64,000 nucleotides of DNA. Source: Neorhizobium sp. UBA3556 (GTDB taxonomy: Bacteria > Pseudomonadota > Alphaproteobacteria > Rhizobiales > Rhizobiaceae). The notes beneath the pieces are model-generated. The model was given only the letters and a program-made list of their open reading frames with translations. It did no database searches and had not been told where the DNA came from. Shown piece after piece: positions 24,835 through 34,071 of this stretch. The position numbers and the translations under genes are program-made. Within the stretch, counting starts at the first letter, position 1, and every line of letters starts with the position of its first letter. Location of the stretch: NCBI GenBank assembly GCA_002376235.1, contig DFNX01000016.1, positions 1,488,001-1,552,000 on the forward strand, in the 5' to 3' direction.

Positions 24835-25986
24835 TCACCTGCGCTGTTGTGACAGTTTTGGTTCCATCGGATGCGAAGACCCGACGGGACGGTTCGAAGT
24901 CGCTTTCGCGAGCTTTTCCCTGCGCCCGCGGCTACCCGTCAGGATCTGATAGACGGGCGACGCAACCCGCATCATGACGGCATTGCTGATCACCAAGATG
25001 ACAAGCGAGACAACAACCGAGCCGAAATAGAAGAGCGGATAGGCTTCAGGCGAACCCACGCGGTTCCACACCATCCACAGTGCCACAAGCACTGGGTAAT
25101 GGGCGCAGAAGACCCAGAAGCTCAGGCTTCCGGTAGCCGCCAGCCGCTTGCCGAGCCGCGTCTCGATGGCGATGGCCGAGATCATCCAGACCCCGAAGGC
25201 ACCGACGATCGACAGCACGTTGCGCGCGAGATCGACGCCCCAGGGGTAAGCGGGCTGGCTGAGATAGATCGCCAGCGACAGGACGAAAGCAGCGGCAAGC
25301 GTGGCGATCGAACCCGGCCATGCGAAACGATCCAGCGCCTTGAGGTCCGCGCCACGCAGTCCGAGGAACATGCCGAGCGTGAAGCTGAACAGGATCGAGC
25401 GTTTGACGACAATGGCAAAGCTCAGGTCCGGAATGACGGCGAGAACGAAAAGCACGGCAAGCACCGGGATCGCTGCGCGACGCATGAGGAAGAGCAGGAC
25501 CGGCGACAGAAGGATGCAGACGAACAGATCGCGCAGGAAATACAGCGGCACATTCGCCGGCATGCCCTCCAGCGCAAACGCATAGGTCAGCATGTCGCGT
25601 ACCGATGCAGTGATATCGGGGAAATAACCGACGCCGATGCCGACATGCTGCAAGCCGAGGATTGCGACGAACAGGCCGAGGTTCCAGATCAGGAACGGGA
25701 CAAGCACCGTCATCGTCTTGGAACGGACCACCTTGCCATAGTCAAAGGAGGCCGCGCCTTTGCGCAGCAGAAGATAACCCGAGATCATGCTGAGGCACGG
25801 CACGCCGATGCGAAACAGGCTATCGCCAAGGAAAACACTCAGCCAGTTGAACCAACCGGTCTGGGCAATCACCACATCGGATGCCGGATCATGCGGCACA
25901 TGCACGAAGACGATGCCGCAGATCAGCAGGATACGCATCAAATTGATACGCGAGGATATGTTCTGATCAACAGTCAAACCAGTCAC
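24835..25986 (-). CDS. exoH: ExoH: succinoglycan succinyltransferase (acyltransferase family 3)
   Basis: A 383-residue polytopic membrane protein with about ten hydrophobic segments and the acyltransferase-3 N-terminus RILLICGIVFVHVPHDP, where the His is essential in the family. ExoH adds succinyl groups to the side-chain glucose; this modification makes succinoglycan sensitive to ExoK cleavage. It is the first gene of the exoH-K-L-A-M-O-N-P operon, so the 440-bp region upstream should hold the operon promoter. Confidence 0.88.
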   Translation of the reverse strand: MTGLTVDQNISSRINLMRILLICGIVFVHVPHDPASDVVIAQTGWFNWLSVFLGDSLFRIGVPCLSMISGYLLLRKGAASFDYGKVVRSKTMTVLVPFLIWNLGLFVAILGLQHVGIGVGYFPDITASVRDMLTYAFALEGMPANVPLYFLRDLFVCILLSPVLLFLMRRAAIPVLAVLFVLAVIPDLSFAIVVKRSILFSFTLGMFLGLRGADLKALDRFAWPGSIATLAAAFVLSLAIYLSQPAYPWGVDLARNVLSIVGAFGVWMISAIAIETRLGKRLAATGSLSFWVFCAHYPVLVALWMVWNRVGSPEAYPLFYFGSVVVSLVILVISNAVMMRVASPVYQILTGSRGRREKLAKATSNRPVGSSHPMEPKLSQQRR

Positions 25987-26428
25987 CCCTTTTGGGCAGC
26001 GCCTCCCGTCACCGCCATTTCAATCAGAGCAGACTTCAGCCCGCGTGAGTGAGAAGCATCACGGTAAGTTTCGGGTAAAATGTGGCAGCGCAGCAAAATT
26101 GGCAGGTGCGAAATCTAGCAGTGGTAGCGTGTTCGGCAGGCGCTGCTTGCCTTTTGTCAGGCTGAAAGCACTGGCAAATATGAGGTTTGCAACCTTAGCT
26201 AATATAAAAATGCTGCATCGCAGCATGACCGGAAACCAAAAAAACAATCACATTTTCTCGCGGGATCGTGCGTCGAGCGTGAAGACCCGGCACGAACCAA
26301 GGCGAATTGAGGCGAGAATATGGCGCAGATGAGGCGCGATCACCGATCTGCCTGATTCGGCCAAAACCCTTTTCCGAAGGGCATTTAGGACTGTTTCGAT
26401 CTCCCCGACGGGAACAATTACGAGACGA
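25987..26428. other. Non-coding stretch upstream of exoH (operon promoter region)
   Basis: No convincing gene is seen. Short frames at 26045-26332 (+) and 26248-26508 (-) have poor composition, and the second runs across the terminator. The stretch is more AT-rich than its surroundings (for example 26170-26260) and must contain the exoH operon promoter. In Sinorhizobium the exoI/exoT genes begin in the equivalent gap; no exoI is present here. Confidence 0.5.
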
Positions 26429-26461
26429 AAACGGCCGGGCGTATGCACCGCCCGGCCGTTT
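26429..26461 (-). terminator. Intrinsic terminator after exoV
   Basis: AAACGGCCGGGCG (26429-26441) and CGCCCGGCCGTTT (26449-26461) form a 13-bp GC-rich stem with a seven-base loop. On the minus strand it is followed by TTTTCGT-type sequence. It lies 50 bp beyond the exoV stop. Confidence 0.8.
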
Positions 26462-26510
26462 CGAAAAAAGAATATAGAGCTTCGTTTACCCTTACGGGAA
26501 AACAGCATTG

Positions 26511-27539
26511 TCAGACGGTCGTCGCGCGGCTGAGGGCCGTGCGCTTATCCAGAACATCCAGCGCCTCGTCGATATTCGCCACCAGCGCTGCCCGGTCGCC
26601 ATTGGCGGTCTGCCAGGCATCGATGAACGTGCTGGTCTTGCCGTAGCTGTTGTCGAGCACGCAGTGGTCGGCATCGAGAAGAAGACTCATGATATGCCCG
26701 TGCATGCGGTCGGTAATCACCTGCCGCGCCGAACTCAACAGCCGCACACCGCGGTCAAAACGCTGCTGCGCCCGTTCGCGATAGGCCAGTTCCGTCATCT
26801 TCGCCCGCCCGCCGACATCACCGCGCAGCAGGCCCTTGATGATCGCAGCACGCTTGGTGCGCTTCTGGAAGTCGGCTTCCTCGTTTTCCGGCCAGTCGGC
26901 CACGATCACGTTCGGACGTGCAATCGCGCGGGACGTATCATGCGCCGCCCCGACTTCCTGGTCTGCCCGGAGATTGAGAAGCAGGTCGTGGCTCGGCGCA
27001 AGGCGCTTTACCGGACCGATCCAGAAGGCCATGTCCGGGCATAGCCGGACTTCGCACTGGAACCACTTCTTGGCGAATTCAAAGCTCTTCTTGTCGCGCA
27101 CGAGCAGCTTGTAATTGCCGTGCTTCTCGATCGCGCGTGCCGTGCTGTCGACGTTTTCCTGGTTCTTGAAATGGATCGTCTGCGGCATCTGAATGACCGG
27201 ACGGCCTTGGTATTTCCCAAGAATATGCTCACGGAATTCACGGAAACCCGGCCAGATGTCGCCGAAATTGCCGCCGCCATGCAGCAGGATTTGGCCGTCG
27301 CCGATGGCAGCCAGCATCCGTTCGTCGCTATGGGTCGGGATTTCGCTGACGAAGCTCGGCTTCGATTTCACCCGGTCGAAATAGGCCAGCTCCCCGAGCC
27401 AGATGGCGCTGTCACCGATATTGTAGTGGTTCGGGAAGTCCAGCAGCGCGTAACGCCCGGACAGATCGACCAGATCGGCGAGGTTGTCGTGGATTACACC
27501 CTGAAGCCTCTTAATGGTGGCAGCACTTGTTTCCTGCAT
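26511..27539 (-). CDS. exoV: ExoV: polysaccharide pyruvyl transferase (ketalase)
   Basis: A 342-residue member of the polysaccharide pyruvyl-transferase family, which uses phosphoenolpyruvate to form a 4,6-pyruvyl ketal on the terminal sugar. Typical elements are NHYNIGDSAIW (about 40), GGGNFGDIWPGFREFRE (about 90), VIQMPQTIHF and VITDRMHGHIMSLLLD (about 275). ATG 27539 is chosen because AAGGAGATCCC precedes it; the longer frame to 27587 only overlaps the exoT stop. It lies at the end of an exoT-exoV transcription unit. The gene symbol is inferred from family plus cluster context. Confidence 0.86.
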   Translation of the reverse strand: MQETSAATIKRLQGVIHDNLADLVDLSGRYALLDFPNHYNIGDSAIWLGELAYFDRVKSKPSFVSEIPTHSDERMLAAIGDGQILLHGGGNFGDIWPGFREFREHILGKYQGRPVIQMPQTIHFKNQENVDSTARAIEKHGNYKLLVRDKKSFEFAKKWFQCEVRLCPDMAFWIGPVKRLAPSHDLLLNLRADQEVGAAHDTSRAIARPNVIVADWPENEEADFQKRTKRAAIIKGLLRGDVGGRAKMTELAYRERAQQRFDRGVRLLSSARQVITDRMHGHIMSLLLDADHCVLDNSYGKTSTFIDAWQTANGDRAALVANIDEALDVLDKRTALSRATTV

Positions 27540-27583
27540 GGGATCTCCTTGGACGTACAGTCTCATTTCCAATTGGTCTAAGT

Positions 27584-29074
27584 TCAAGCCAGCAGGCGGA
27601 AGCGTGCTGGCAGCATCGACATGATCATGGCGAGATAGGGCCGGATCATCTTAAAGGCGAAAATCAGCATGAATGCGGCATAGATGGCGCCGCCGAGCGC
27701 GATGCAAAGTCCGGTGCCGAGCCACGCGGGCGTTACCGCCGCAAGGATCACCGGCTTGGCGAACCAGACGCAGACGGCCATGACCAGTGAACCGATGAAC
27801 GGCATGGCGATAGCCTTCAGCGTTCCCAGTGAATCGATATGGGCAAAGCGCTTCAGCACATATTGCTGGTAGGGCATGGTCAGCCACGCCCGCAGCGCAT
27901 AACCAGCGGCAACCGCGATAATGCCGTAAGGCACAAGCAGCCAGGTGAGCAGAACCGTCATCGCAAGCTGCAGCGCCGCGACGGACAAGATGCTCTGCGC
28001 CTTGTTGACGGCCGCAAGCGCCGAAGAGGCAAAAACGTTCATCACGAAGGGCACGGCCATCATCACAAGCACGGTCGCGACATCGCCGGCATTGCCCCAC
28101 TTGTCGCCGAACAGGAAGAGAATGAGCTGATCCGAAAGCGCACCGAAGCCCAAAAGCAACGGGAAGGTTCCGAGCGCCGCCAGACCGACGATGCGGTTAT
28201 AGGCATTGCGGAAGGCGACAGGATCGTTCTGCAGCTTCGACAGCGTCACAAGCGCCACGCTGCCGATCGGCGACAGCACGGCCTGAGAGATGAGTTCGAT
28301 CAACCGCCAGGCGATCCGGTAGCGCCCGACCTCGGTCGGCCCGAACCAGCGGGAAATGAAGATGTCCTGCACGCGCGCCAGCATCATCCAGAGGATCTGG
28401 CTGACTACGAGGCTGACGCTGAACAGGAAGATCGAGCGGAAGATGGTGAAATTGAACCGCAGCTTCGGGATCCAGCGATAGGAAAACCAGCCGAGAACCA
28501 CGAGCACGATGCCGTTGACCGCCGTCTGCGCCACCAGCGACCAGACACCCCAGCCGAGAAACGCCGCCGCAACTGCCGTCACACCGGAAAGCAGGCTGGC
28601 GGCAATGCTCTGGGCAGCAAGGCTCTTGTGGCCAAAATCGCGCGCCAGCCGGGCATTGTGGATGACAGCGAGCGACGATAGAGGCAGGAAAAGCGCCAGC
28701 CATTTGAGGATTTCCGCCACGTTCGGATCACGGACGAATTCGCCGTAAGCGGGTGCCGCAAAAAAGATGATCAGGCCAACCGAGATGCTGAAGGCGACCG
28801 AGGCCCAGAAGGCGGTATCGGCCAGTTCCTCGTCCAGTTCCAGCTGACGGGTTACGGCATCGCCAAGCCCTGCATAGGCAAGCACCCGGCCGATTTCGAC
28901 GAACAGGCTGGCAAGTGCAAACGTGCCGAAATCCGCAGGCCCGAGAATTCGGGCCAGGATGACGAAGATGACGAAGGTCGCGACCGTGCTCCACCCGACG
29001 CGCACGATCGACCACAGGATCGACGTCGCGGTTTTCTTTTTCAGGTCGCCACTGTCGACGGCTTGAGCATCCAT
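27584..29074 (-). CDS. exoT: ExoT: Wzx-type lipid-linked oligosaccharide flippase
   Basis: An MATE/MOP-superfamily polysaccharide exporter of about 496 residues with 12-14 hydrophobic helices. It begins with DLKKKTATSILWSIVRVGWS and has the conserved ILGPADFGTFALASLFVEIG. It would move the undecaprenyl-linked octasaccharide to the periplasmic face for polymerisation by ExoQ. Two nearby ATGs (29080 and 29074) are possible; the second has better spacing from GGA. It is followed by exoV with a 44-bp gap, and preceded by the extra GT2 on the same strand (92-bp gap). Confidence 0.9.
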   Translation of the reverse strand: MDAQAVDSGDLKKKTATSILWSIVRVGWSTVATFVIFVILARILGPADFGTFALASLFVEIGRVLAYAGLGDAVTRQLELDEELADTAFWASVAFSISVGLIIFFAAPAYGEFVRDPNVAEILKWLALFLPLSSLAVIHNARLARDFGHKSLAAQSIAASLLSGVTAVAAAFLGWGVWSLVAQTAVNGIVLVVLGWFSYRWIPKLRFNFTIFRSIFLFSVSLVVSQILWMMLARVQDIFISRWFGPTEVGRYRIAWRLIELISQAVLSPIGSVALVTLSKLQNDPVAFRNAYNRIVGLAALGTFPLLLGFGALSDQLILFLFGDKWGNAGDVATVLVMMAVPFVMNVFASSALAAVNKAQSILSVAALQLAMTVLLTWLLVPYGIIAVAAGYALRAWLTMPYQQYVLKRFAHIDSLGTLKAIAMPFIGSLVMAVCVWFAKPVILAAVTPAWLGTGLCIALGGAIYAAFMLIFAFKMIRPYLAMIMSMLPARFRLLA

Positions 29075-29166
29075 GAACATTCCAATCGATTAGAAGGCGG
29101 CAAATACCGCCCCATATGCGTCTTGGCCCGCATGGCGTGGACCACTTCCAGAGGATGTCCGGATGT

Positions 29167-30084
29167 TTACGAGGCTTGGCCTGCCCGGCCGCTGCGCCAA
29201 TAGGCCCAGAGCCCGGCAAAATTCTGCTTCACCGTGTTCCGATAGGTCAGCCCGAGCGCTGCATCGAGATTTCTGCCGCCGAAATATTCCTTCAGCGCCT
29301 GGCGCACGTCCCAGCGAAACATGCCGCGCATGTTGGAATCACGCACGAACATGTATTTTGCGTAGAGCGCGCCATTGCCATAGGAATATCCGTCGAACAG
29401 CCGCTGAACCTGATCCATGCTGCGTCGGCCGTGGAAATGCTTGACCACGAGGGTCGGAACATATTCCACGCTGATCCCCGCCCGGAACACCCGGTGGATG
29501 TAATCCGTATCCTCGCCGGATCGGAACGTGGCCCCTGCACCGAAGCGCACGTCGAACAAGCCGACCTTGTCGGCCAGCGCCTTCGGGAAGGCCATGTTGC
29601 ATCCGTGAATAAAGCCACCCGGATGATTGTAGTTGTTGAGAACCGCGTGTTCGGTGTCCGTCTTGATCGTGATCGGTAGATCGCGCTCATCGCCCAGATC
29701 GATACGGCCACCGCGCATGACGGGGGCGGTGTCATCGGCGAACAGAGCGGCGATGGTGTTGAAATAATCCGACGAAACTTCGCAGTCGTCATCGGTAAAG
29801 GCGAGGATGCGTCCGCGAGCGTTCTCGATCCCGGTATTGCGAGCATGCGACAGGCCGGGACGGCTCTCATAGATCAACATCGTTTTGATCGGAGCTGTTT
29901 CGCTCCACTTGGCGACGACCTCGGAGGTAGCATCGGTCGAACCATTGTCGACGAAGATGAACTCGAGCCTGAGGTCCTTGGCTTGCAGCGCGGCATTGGA
30001 GACGGCCTGCAGGCAGCTATCGAGCCCGAAGGCGCGATTACGCGAAGAAATGATGAGGCTAATATCGACAACCTCGAACGTCAT
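29167..30084 (-). CDS. Additional family 2 glycosyltransferase inside the exo cluster
   Basis: A 305-residue GT2 protein starting MTFEVVDISLIISSRNRAFG, with EFIFVDNGSTDATSEVV, the acidic motif ILAFTDDDCEVSSDYF and the catalytic-region SGEDTDYIHRVFRAG. ATG 30084 follows AAGGGAACAGG. It does not match ExoA, L, M, O, U or W, which are all present elsewhere in this window. It is the first gene of the unit running into exoT and exoV. It may add or replace a sugar in the repeat unit, giving a succinoglycan variant, or serve another glycan. No symbol is assigned. Confidence 0.85.
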   Translation of the reverse strand: MTFEVVDISLIISSRNRAFGLDSCLQAVSNAALQAKDLRLEFIFVDNGSTDATSEVVAKWSETAPIKTMLIYESRPGLSHARNTGIENARGRILAFTDDDCEVSSDYFNTIAALFADDTAPVMRGGRIDLGDERDLPITIKTDTEHAVLNNYNHPGGFIHGCNMAFPKALADKVGLFDVRFGAGATFRSGEDTDYIHRVFRAGISVEYVPTLVVKHFHGRRSMDQVQRLFDGYSYGNGALYAKYMFVRDSNMRGMFRWDVRQALKEYFGGRNLDAALGLTYRNTVKQNFAGLWAYWRSGRAGQAS

Positions 30085-30830
30085 CCTGTTCCCTTCAACC
30101 GTTAAGCGAAAAAAGCGGCTCGCAGCCACTTCTTCACCAAGAAACATTTTGCACTGCAACAAACCACGAAAACAATCAGGAGTGCAATTGGGGTATTTTC
30201 ATGATTGCTGCTCACAGATAGGGCAGCTTTTGTACTGGAACATCGCCAGCGTCAGATATTTTGCATACCCCCCTTTCTTGTCGGAAAAATGATAGTCGGT
30301 CGCCTTAATCCGCTGTTTTCGGACAAAAACCCGCGCTTTTGCACAGGTGGAGCATCTTTAGCCTCACGCGAAAACAGCATGAAATCCACCCTTTTGCCGT
30401 AATCACCCTTCTAAAATTGGTGCAGTGCCCAAGATTAGGGTCGCGTCTCTGCGCTTGCGCAATCGCGACACCAACGAACATTTGCGACATCGATCGCATC
30501 AACGGAAGCGCGAATCGCAGACGTAAAATTGCGTCGGACTGCAAGAAATGGGTCCGCGTCCTCACAATTTGGAAAGGTCCGCTGATCGTAACACTGTATC
30601 TGTTCAGGCCTGCTCAACCTTTCGCAAGCCACCCGCTATAGCCGCCTCGGCTATCAGCTTCGACAGATAGACCTGCGTCCTGAAGGGCGCAGATGCTTTC
30701 ACCGCCATCCCTGTGTTCCGCAACGGGCAACAGCCCGGCCCCGACCTCGCGATACGCGCCCGCTCCTCTCTCCAAGAAAGATGGACAGCCACCCCAGCTC
30801 ACGTTCCAGAACTGCTAAGGAATTCAAAAC
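30085..30830. other. 746-bp divergent intergenic region (extra GT2 / exoW)
   Basis: No gene could be supported. The frames at 30339-30641 (+) and 30305-30565 (-) have low-quality composition and no ribosome site. The sequence is AT-rich near 30120-30420 and should contain two divergent promoters for the GT2-exoT-exoV unit and for exoW. No palindrome of note was seen. Confidence 0.5.
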
Positions 30831-31799
30831 ATGGCTAGTTTTACCGTTGTCATTCCGTTCTACCAACGGAAAAAAGGAATTTTGTCCCGCGCGCTGAAAT
30901 CCATATTCGCGCAAAGTTTCCAAGACTTCGACATCGTCATCGTCGACGACCAGTCACCCCTCTCCGCAGACACCGAACTGCGCGACGCTCCGGCTGAATG
31001 GAAAGCGAAAATCAGCGTCATCCGTCAGGAAAACGGCGGACCGGGTGCTGCCCGCAATACCGGCCTCGACAATGTTCCGGTAGAAACACGCTACGTCGCG
31101 CTGCTCGATTCCGACGACATATGGCGCACCGACCACCTGAAGAACGCCCATGACTTCATGACCCGTTTCGAGGCCGAATGCTATTTCGCCTCGATGCAGG
31201 AAAGCGAGGAATTCTATTACCATTTCGGCATGGCCAAGCTTGCCGAGACCGAGGACGGCAAGACGCTGGTCGAAGATCCGCTCGTGCTCGAAATCCCTAA
31301 CCTGGCCAGCGTCATGCTGAAGGACTGGGCCTTCCTGCACTTAAGCTGCATGGTGATCGCCCGGCCTCTGTTCCAAACGATAAGGTTCGATCCCGCGCTG
31401 CGGCTTGCCGCCGAGGACGTGCTGTTCTTTGCCGACTGCATCCTGAATGCCGAGCGAACCGTCCTTTGCGACACGCCTGGCGCTGCCCGCGGCATGGGCG
31501 TCAACATCTTCCACGGCATCGACAACCAGTCGCCGGAATTCCTGCAGCAGCAGTTCAACACGCTGGTGGCGCTCGATACGCTCGAAACCCGATTTGAGGA
31601 CAGGCCTGAGGACGTCGCCTCGATCACGTCTTACAAGAACGTGGCAAGACGACAGGCGCTCTGGAGCCAGGCGGCACGGCTGAAACGCCGCCAGTCGCCG
31701 GATTTCGGCATGCTGGCCCGTTGGGTGATGCGCGACCCGGCAATTCTCGGTGCAGCCGTCAAGCTCGGCGCTGGCAAGCTCGATCGCGGGCGCGGATAA
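30831..31799 (+). CDS. exoW: ExoW: succinoglycan glucosyltransferase (GT2)
   Basis: A 322-residue GT2 with FTVVIPFYQRKKGILSRALK at the N-terminus, IVIVDDQSPL, GGPGAARNTGLDNV and the DxD-like ALLDSDDIWRTDHL. This N-terminus closely resembles the Sinorhizobium ExoW protein as I remember it. ExoW adds a late side-chain glucose (beta-1,3). The gene is transcribed alone on the plus strand and converges on exoU, unlike the exoT-W-V order of Sinorhizobium, so the cluster has been rearranged. Confidence 0.86.
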   Translation: MASFTVVIPFYQRKKGILSRALKSIFAQSFQDFDIVIVDDQSPLSADTELRDAPAEWKAKISVIRQENGGPGAARNTGLDNVPVETRYVALLDSDDIWRTDHLKNAHDFMTRFEAECYFASMQESEEFYYHFGMAKLAETEDGKTLVEDPLVLEIPNLASVMLKDWAFLHLSCMVIARPLFQTIRFDPALRLAAEDVLFFADCILNAERTVLCDTPGAARGMGVNIFHGIDNQSPEFLQQQFNTLVALDTLETRFEDRPEDVASITSYKNVARRQALWSQAARLKRRQSPDFGMLARWVMRDPAILGAAVKLGAGKLDRGRG

Positions 31800-31841
31800 C
31801 CCGGACAGCAAGAGCGGTCGCTGTTTGGAGACGAGAACGAA

Positions 31842-31867
31842 AAGGCGGATGACCAGTCATTCGCCTT
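31842..31867. terminator. Hairpin between convergent exoW and exoU
   Basis: AAGGCGGATGAC (31842-31853) pairs with GTCATTCGCCTT (31856-31867), with one G-T wobble. On the minus strand it is followed by TTTTCG, so it mainly serves exoU. It lies 14 bp beyond the exoU stop. Confidence 0.65.
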
Positions 31868-31881
31868 CTGTCCATGTAACG

Positions 31882-32901
31882 TTACCCCTGCCCTGCGATC
31901 GGCACGCCTGCCAGCAGATAGCGCGGGGTCGTTGGGAGCGAGGCCGCAGAGGTCTTGTTGCGCCGAAGGGCATCGTATTTATCGAAGAAGATGCCGGTGA
32001 CGACGGCCACAACCGCATCCGGACGCGACAGCATATGCCTGATCGCACCACCCTTGCCCGATTGGCGTTTCACATCGAGGAACTCGCGCAATTCGTACCG
32101 CGCCTTGATGTGATCCCGGTGATGGGTGATCACCGAACGCGCATCGGAAGACAGGTGCATGGCGGCAAGCACGGCATTGTCGGCTTCGTAAAGCCGCCTC
32201 AGGTCTTCTGTGCGATGGCTGCTACTGAGTGAATCGCCACGCACCACCGCACCATATCCGCAATGCTCGATCACCTTGTACCGAGCCCCTAACGCCAGCG
32301 CCCGCACATAGAAATCGTAATCCTCGCCAAGCCGCAGCCCCTCGTCATAGGTAAGGCCGTTTGCGATGATGAAGGATCGGCGCATGACCGGCTTCAGGAA
32401 ACCCGTCTCGCCCCGCGGCTTGCCGCGCTGGGAGATATTGCCTTCGACAAACTGGACAAGCGATAATTCACGCGCCCGCGACTGAAACCGCGCCGGCGTG
32501 GCAAGAGCCGCCGGGTCTGCTACGAAGGCGATATTGTCGGCGATGAAATCCCAGCCGCTCTCGGCAAGCATGGGCGCGAACCGGCCGGGAAAGAAGAAGT
32601 CATCCGCATCGAGAATTGCGATCAACGGCGCGCTCGACTGCGCAATCGCCGCATTCCGGGCAGCGGAAGGCCCTTGGTTCTTTTCAAAGGAAATGATTTT
32701 CAGGCGGCCGCTTCCATCATCTGCCGCAAGTGCTGCCTGATCGGTTTCGTCGCTGGAACCATCGTCAACGACAACGACCTCCGAGACGACAGCCTCGCGA
32801 AGCGCGGATGCCACCGCCAGACCGATCGTATCGGCGGCATTCTTGGCTGCGATGATTACACAGATCGTTTCGTCAACGGCTTCCGCCACAAGCTTCTCCA
32901 T
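31882..32901 (-). CDS. exoU: ExoU: succinoglycan glucosyltransferase (GT2)
   Basis: A 339-residue GT2 with ICVIIAAKNAADTIGLAVAS, SEVVVVDDGSSDETDQ, GPSAARNAAIAQS and LIAILDADDFFFPGRF. ExoU adds the sixth sugar of the repeat unit. The start is ATG 32901; a GTG at 32916 is possible. The gene stands alone on the minus strand between exoW and exoX. It shares its overall architecture with ExoO (both about 320-340 residues and with GEDY motifs), so an exact acceptor cannot be proved from sequence. Confidence 0.87.
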   Translation of the reverse strand: MEKLVAEAVDETICVIIAAKNAADTIGLAVASALREAVVSEVVVVDDGSSDETDQAALAADDGSGRLKIISFEKNQGPSAARNAAIAQSSAPLIAILDADDFFFPGRFAPMLAESGWDFIADNIAFVADPAALATPARFQSRARELSLVQFVEGNISQRGKPRGETGFLKPVMRRSFIIANGLTYDEGLRLGEDYDFYVRALALGARYKVIEHCGYGAVVRGDSLSSSHRTEDLRRLYEADNAVLAAMHLSSDARSVITHHRDHIKARYELREFLDVKRQSGKGGAIRHMLSRPDAVVAVVTGIFFDKYDALRRNKTSAASLPTTPRYLLAGVPIAGQG

Positions 32902-33052
32902 CGTCCGTTGAAACACAGTACTGGAGCGGCCTAACGTCTCAAGGACAGGCGAAGGCGCTCCAAAGCTAAGACTTATGAACTTAGGAAAATGGCAGCGATG
33001 TGAAAGAGCTAATTTTAGGGGCAGAAAAGTGCCAGCTGCAACTTACGGAAGC

Positions 33053-33346
33053 TTAGTGATCCTGGATATGCACTCTGGCCGGCGCTTCTGCCGTCAGGCT
33101 GTCGCGGCCGCTCGCATCCGTTCTCGATTTTCCGGAAACGCCATCCTTGGAGCGTTCGCTTTCCATCTGGGCCTTCTCACGACGCACGAGGTAAACGATC
33201 CCGATGAAATAACCGAACTGAAGTATTAATGCGCACAGAACAGTCTGGCCGAGCGCCGTCCAAAAGGAACCGGACATGACATACGCGGCAACTGCAAACA
33301 CAGCGAGCGTTGCCAACATGCTCACCAGGACACGCGGTGCGTACAT
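33053..33346 (-). CDS. exoX: ExoX: small membrane inhibitor of succinoglycan synthesis
   Basis: A 97-residue inner-membrane protein with two hydrophobic helices (VLVSMLATLAVFAVAAYVM and TVLCALILQFGYFIGIVYLV) and a charged cytoplasmic tail, the ExoX/Psi/ExsB-like pattern. ExoX acts after translation to reduce exopolysaccharide, and the ExoX:ExoY ratio sets the output. Three ATGs occur in a row after GGGAGGA; the third (33346) has the best spacing. It is divergent from exoY across a 725-bp region. Confidence 0.83.
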   Translation of the reverse strand: MYAPRVLVSMLATLAVFAVAAYVMSGSFWTALGQTVLCALILQFGYFIGIVYLVRREKAQMESERSKDGVSGKSRTDASGRDSLTAEAPARVHIQDH

Positions 33347-34071
33347 CATCATTCCTCCCGAGGGACTTTTCTTATGAATTTTTAAATTTCATCGGTCCTC
33401 TCACATGCCTTTTACATTACGGTGCAGCGAGAGAATTTTCAAGATTTTCGCCGGCTCACAAATTTTGGCCAGTGAATCTTTGGTAAGATTCCACATCAAG
33501 CCGAATAAGCGCCTTTCAAACGGTTCAACACCCCGTTACCACATACCGACACCACACTTTTGACACATTTAAGCCAGATTTGCCGCCCTTTGGAACAAAT
33601 GGACGCCGCCGACTGCTGAAAGCCCGCGCTGTCCGTTCACATATTGTTACAAAGGTCACCAGGCGCCATCATGCGCCCTATTGCGCCGCACCATTGTATT
33701 GCAGTGCAGCAGGCCTAGGCCTTTGGTCCTAAGGGCAAGCTACTTTGGGCCTGAACCTCAAGAAGCGGCGAATGATCAGACCGCTGAAAAACACTCATAA
33801 TACATTCGGATCAAGTTTCAATTACGATTTATAGTCGAGATCGATTCAATTCTACAGATGCACGGTAGTATTTGTGTAAGCCTTTATATTTACGCTCTCT
33901 ACCTGCGGCTGTGACCATTCCCCTATTTTCGACCGTCACCCGGCCATTTCCGTCACACGGCAGAAATTTTTGTCTGGCATCAAATTACGAACACAGACTT
34001 ATTATCAGATACCAGCTCAATGAAGCGCCTTAAGGCACCGACTATCGCAAAACCTAAATGGAGCCCCCTCT
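33347..34071. promoter_or_regulatory. Long exoX-exoY regulatory region
   Basis: The 725-bp gap contains no supported frame and is AT-rich towards exoY (33780-34040). It carries the 12-bp perfect palindrome AGGCCTAGGCCT at 33711-33722, and short repeated elements GCGCC and TTGCGCC at 33664-33690. The exoYFQ promoter and the sites for regulators of succinoglycan (in relatives MucR, SyrA/ChvI-type control) are expected here; exact sites cannot be assigned by eye. Confidence 0.5.

Noticed and set aside
22889..26052. Long plus-strand frames opposite exoL and exoH (22889-23992, 24871-26052)
   Set aside because: They are antisense to well-supported exo genes, and their protein sequences are unusually rich in Arg, Asp and His, as expected for shadow frames.
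26045..26508. Small frames between exoH and exoV (26045-26332 plus, 26248-26508 minus), considered as a possible exoI
   Set aside because: Neither resembles ExoI, neither has a ribosome site, and the minus-strand one crosses a strong terminator hairpin.
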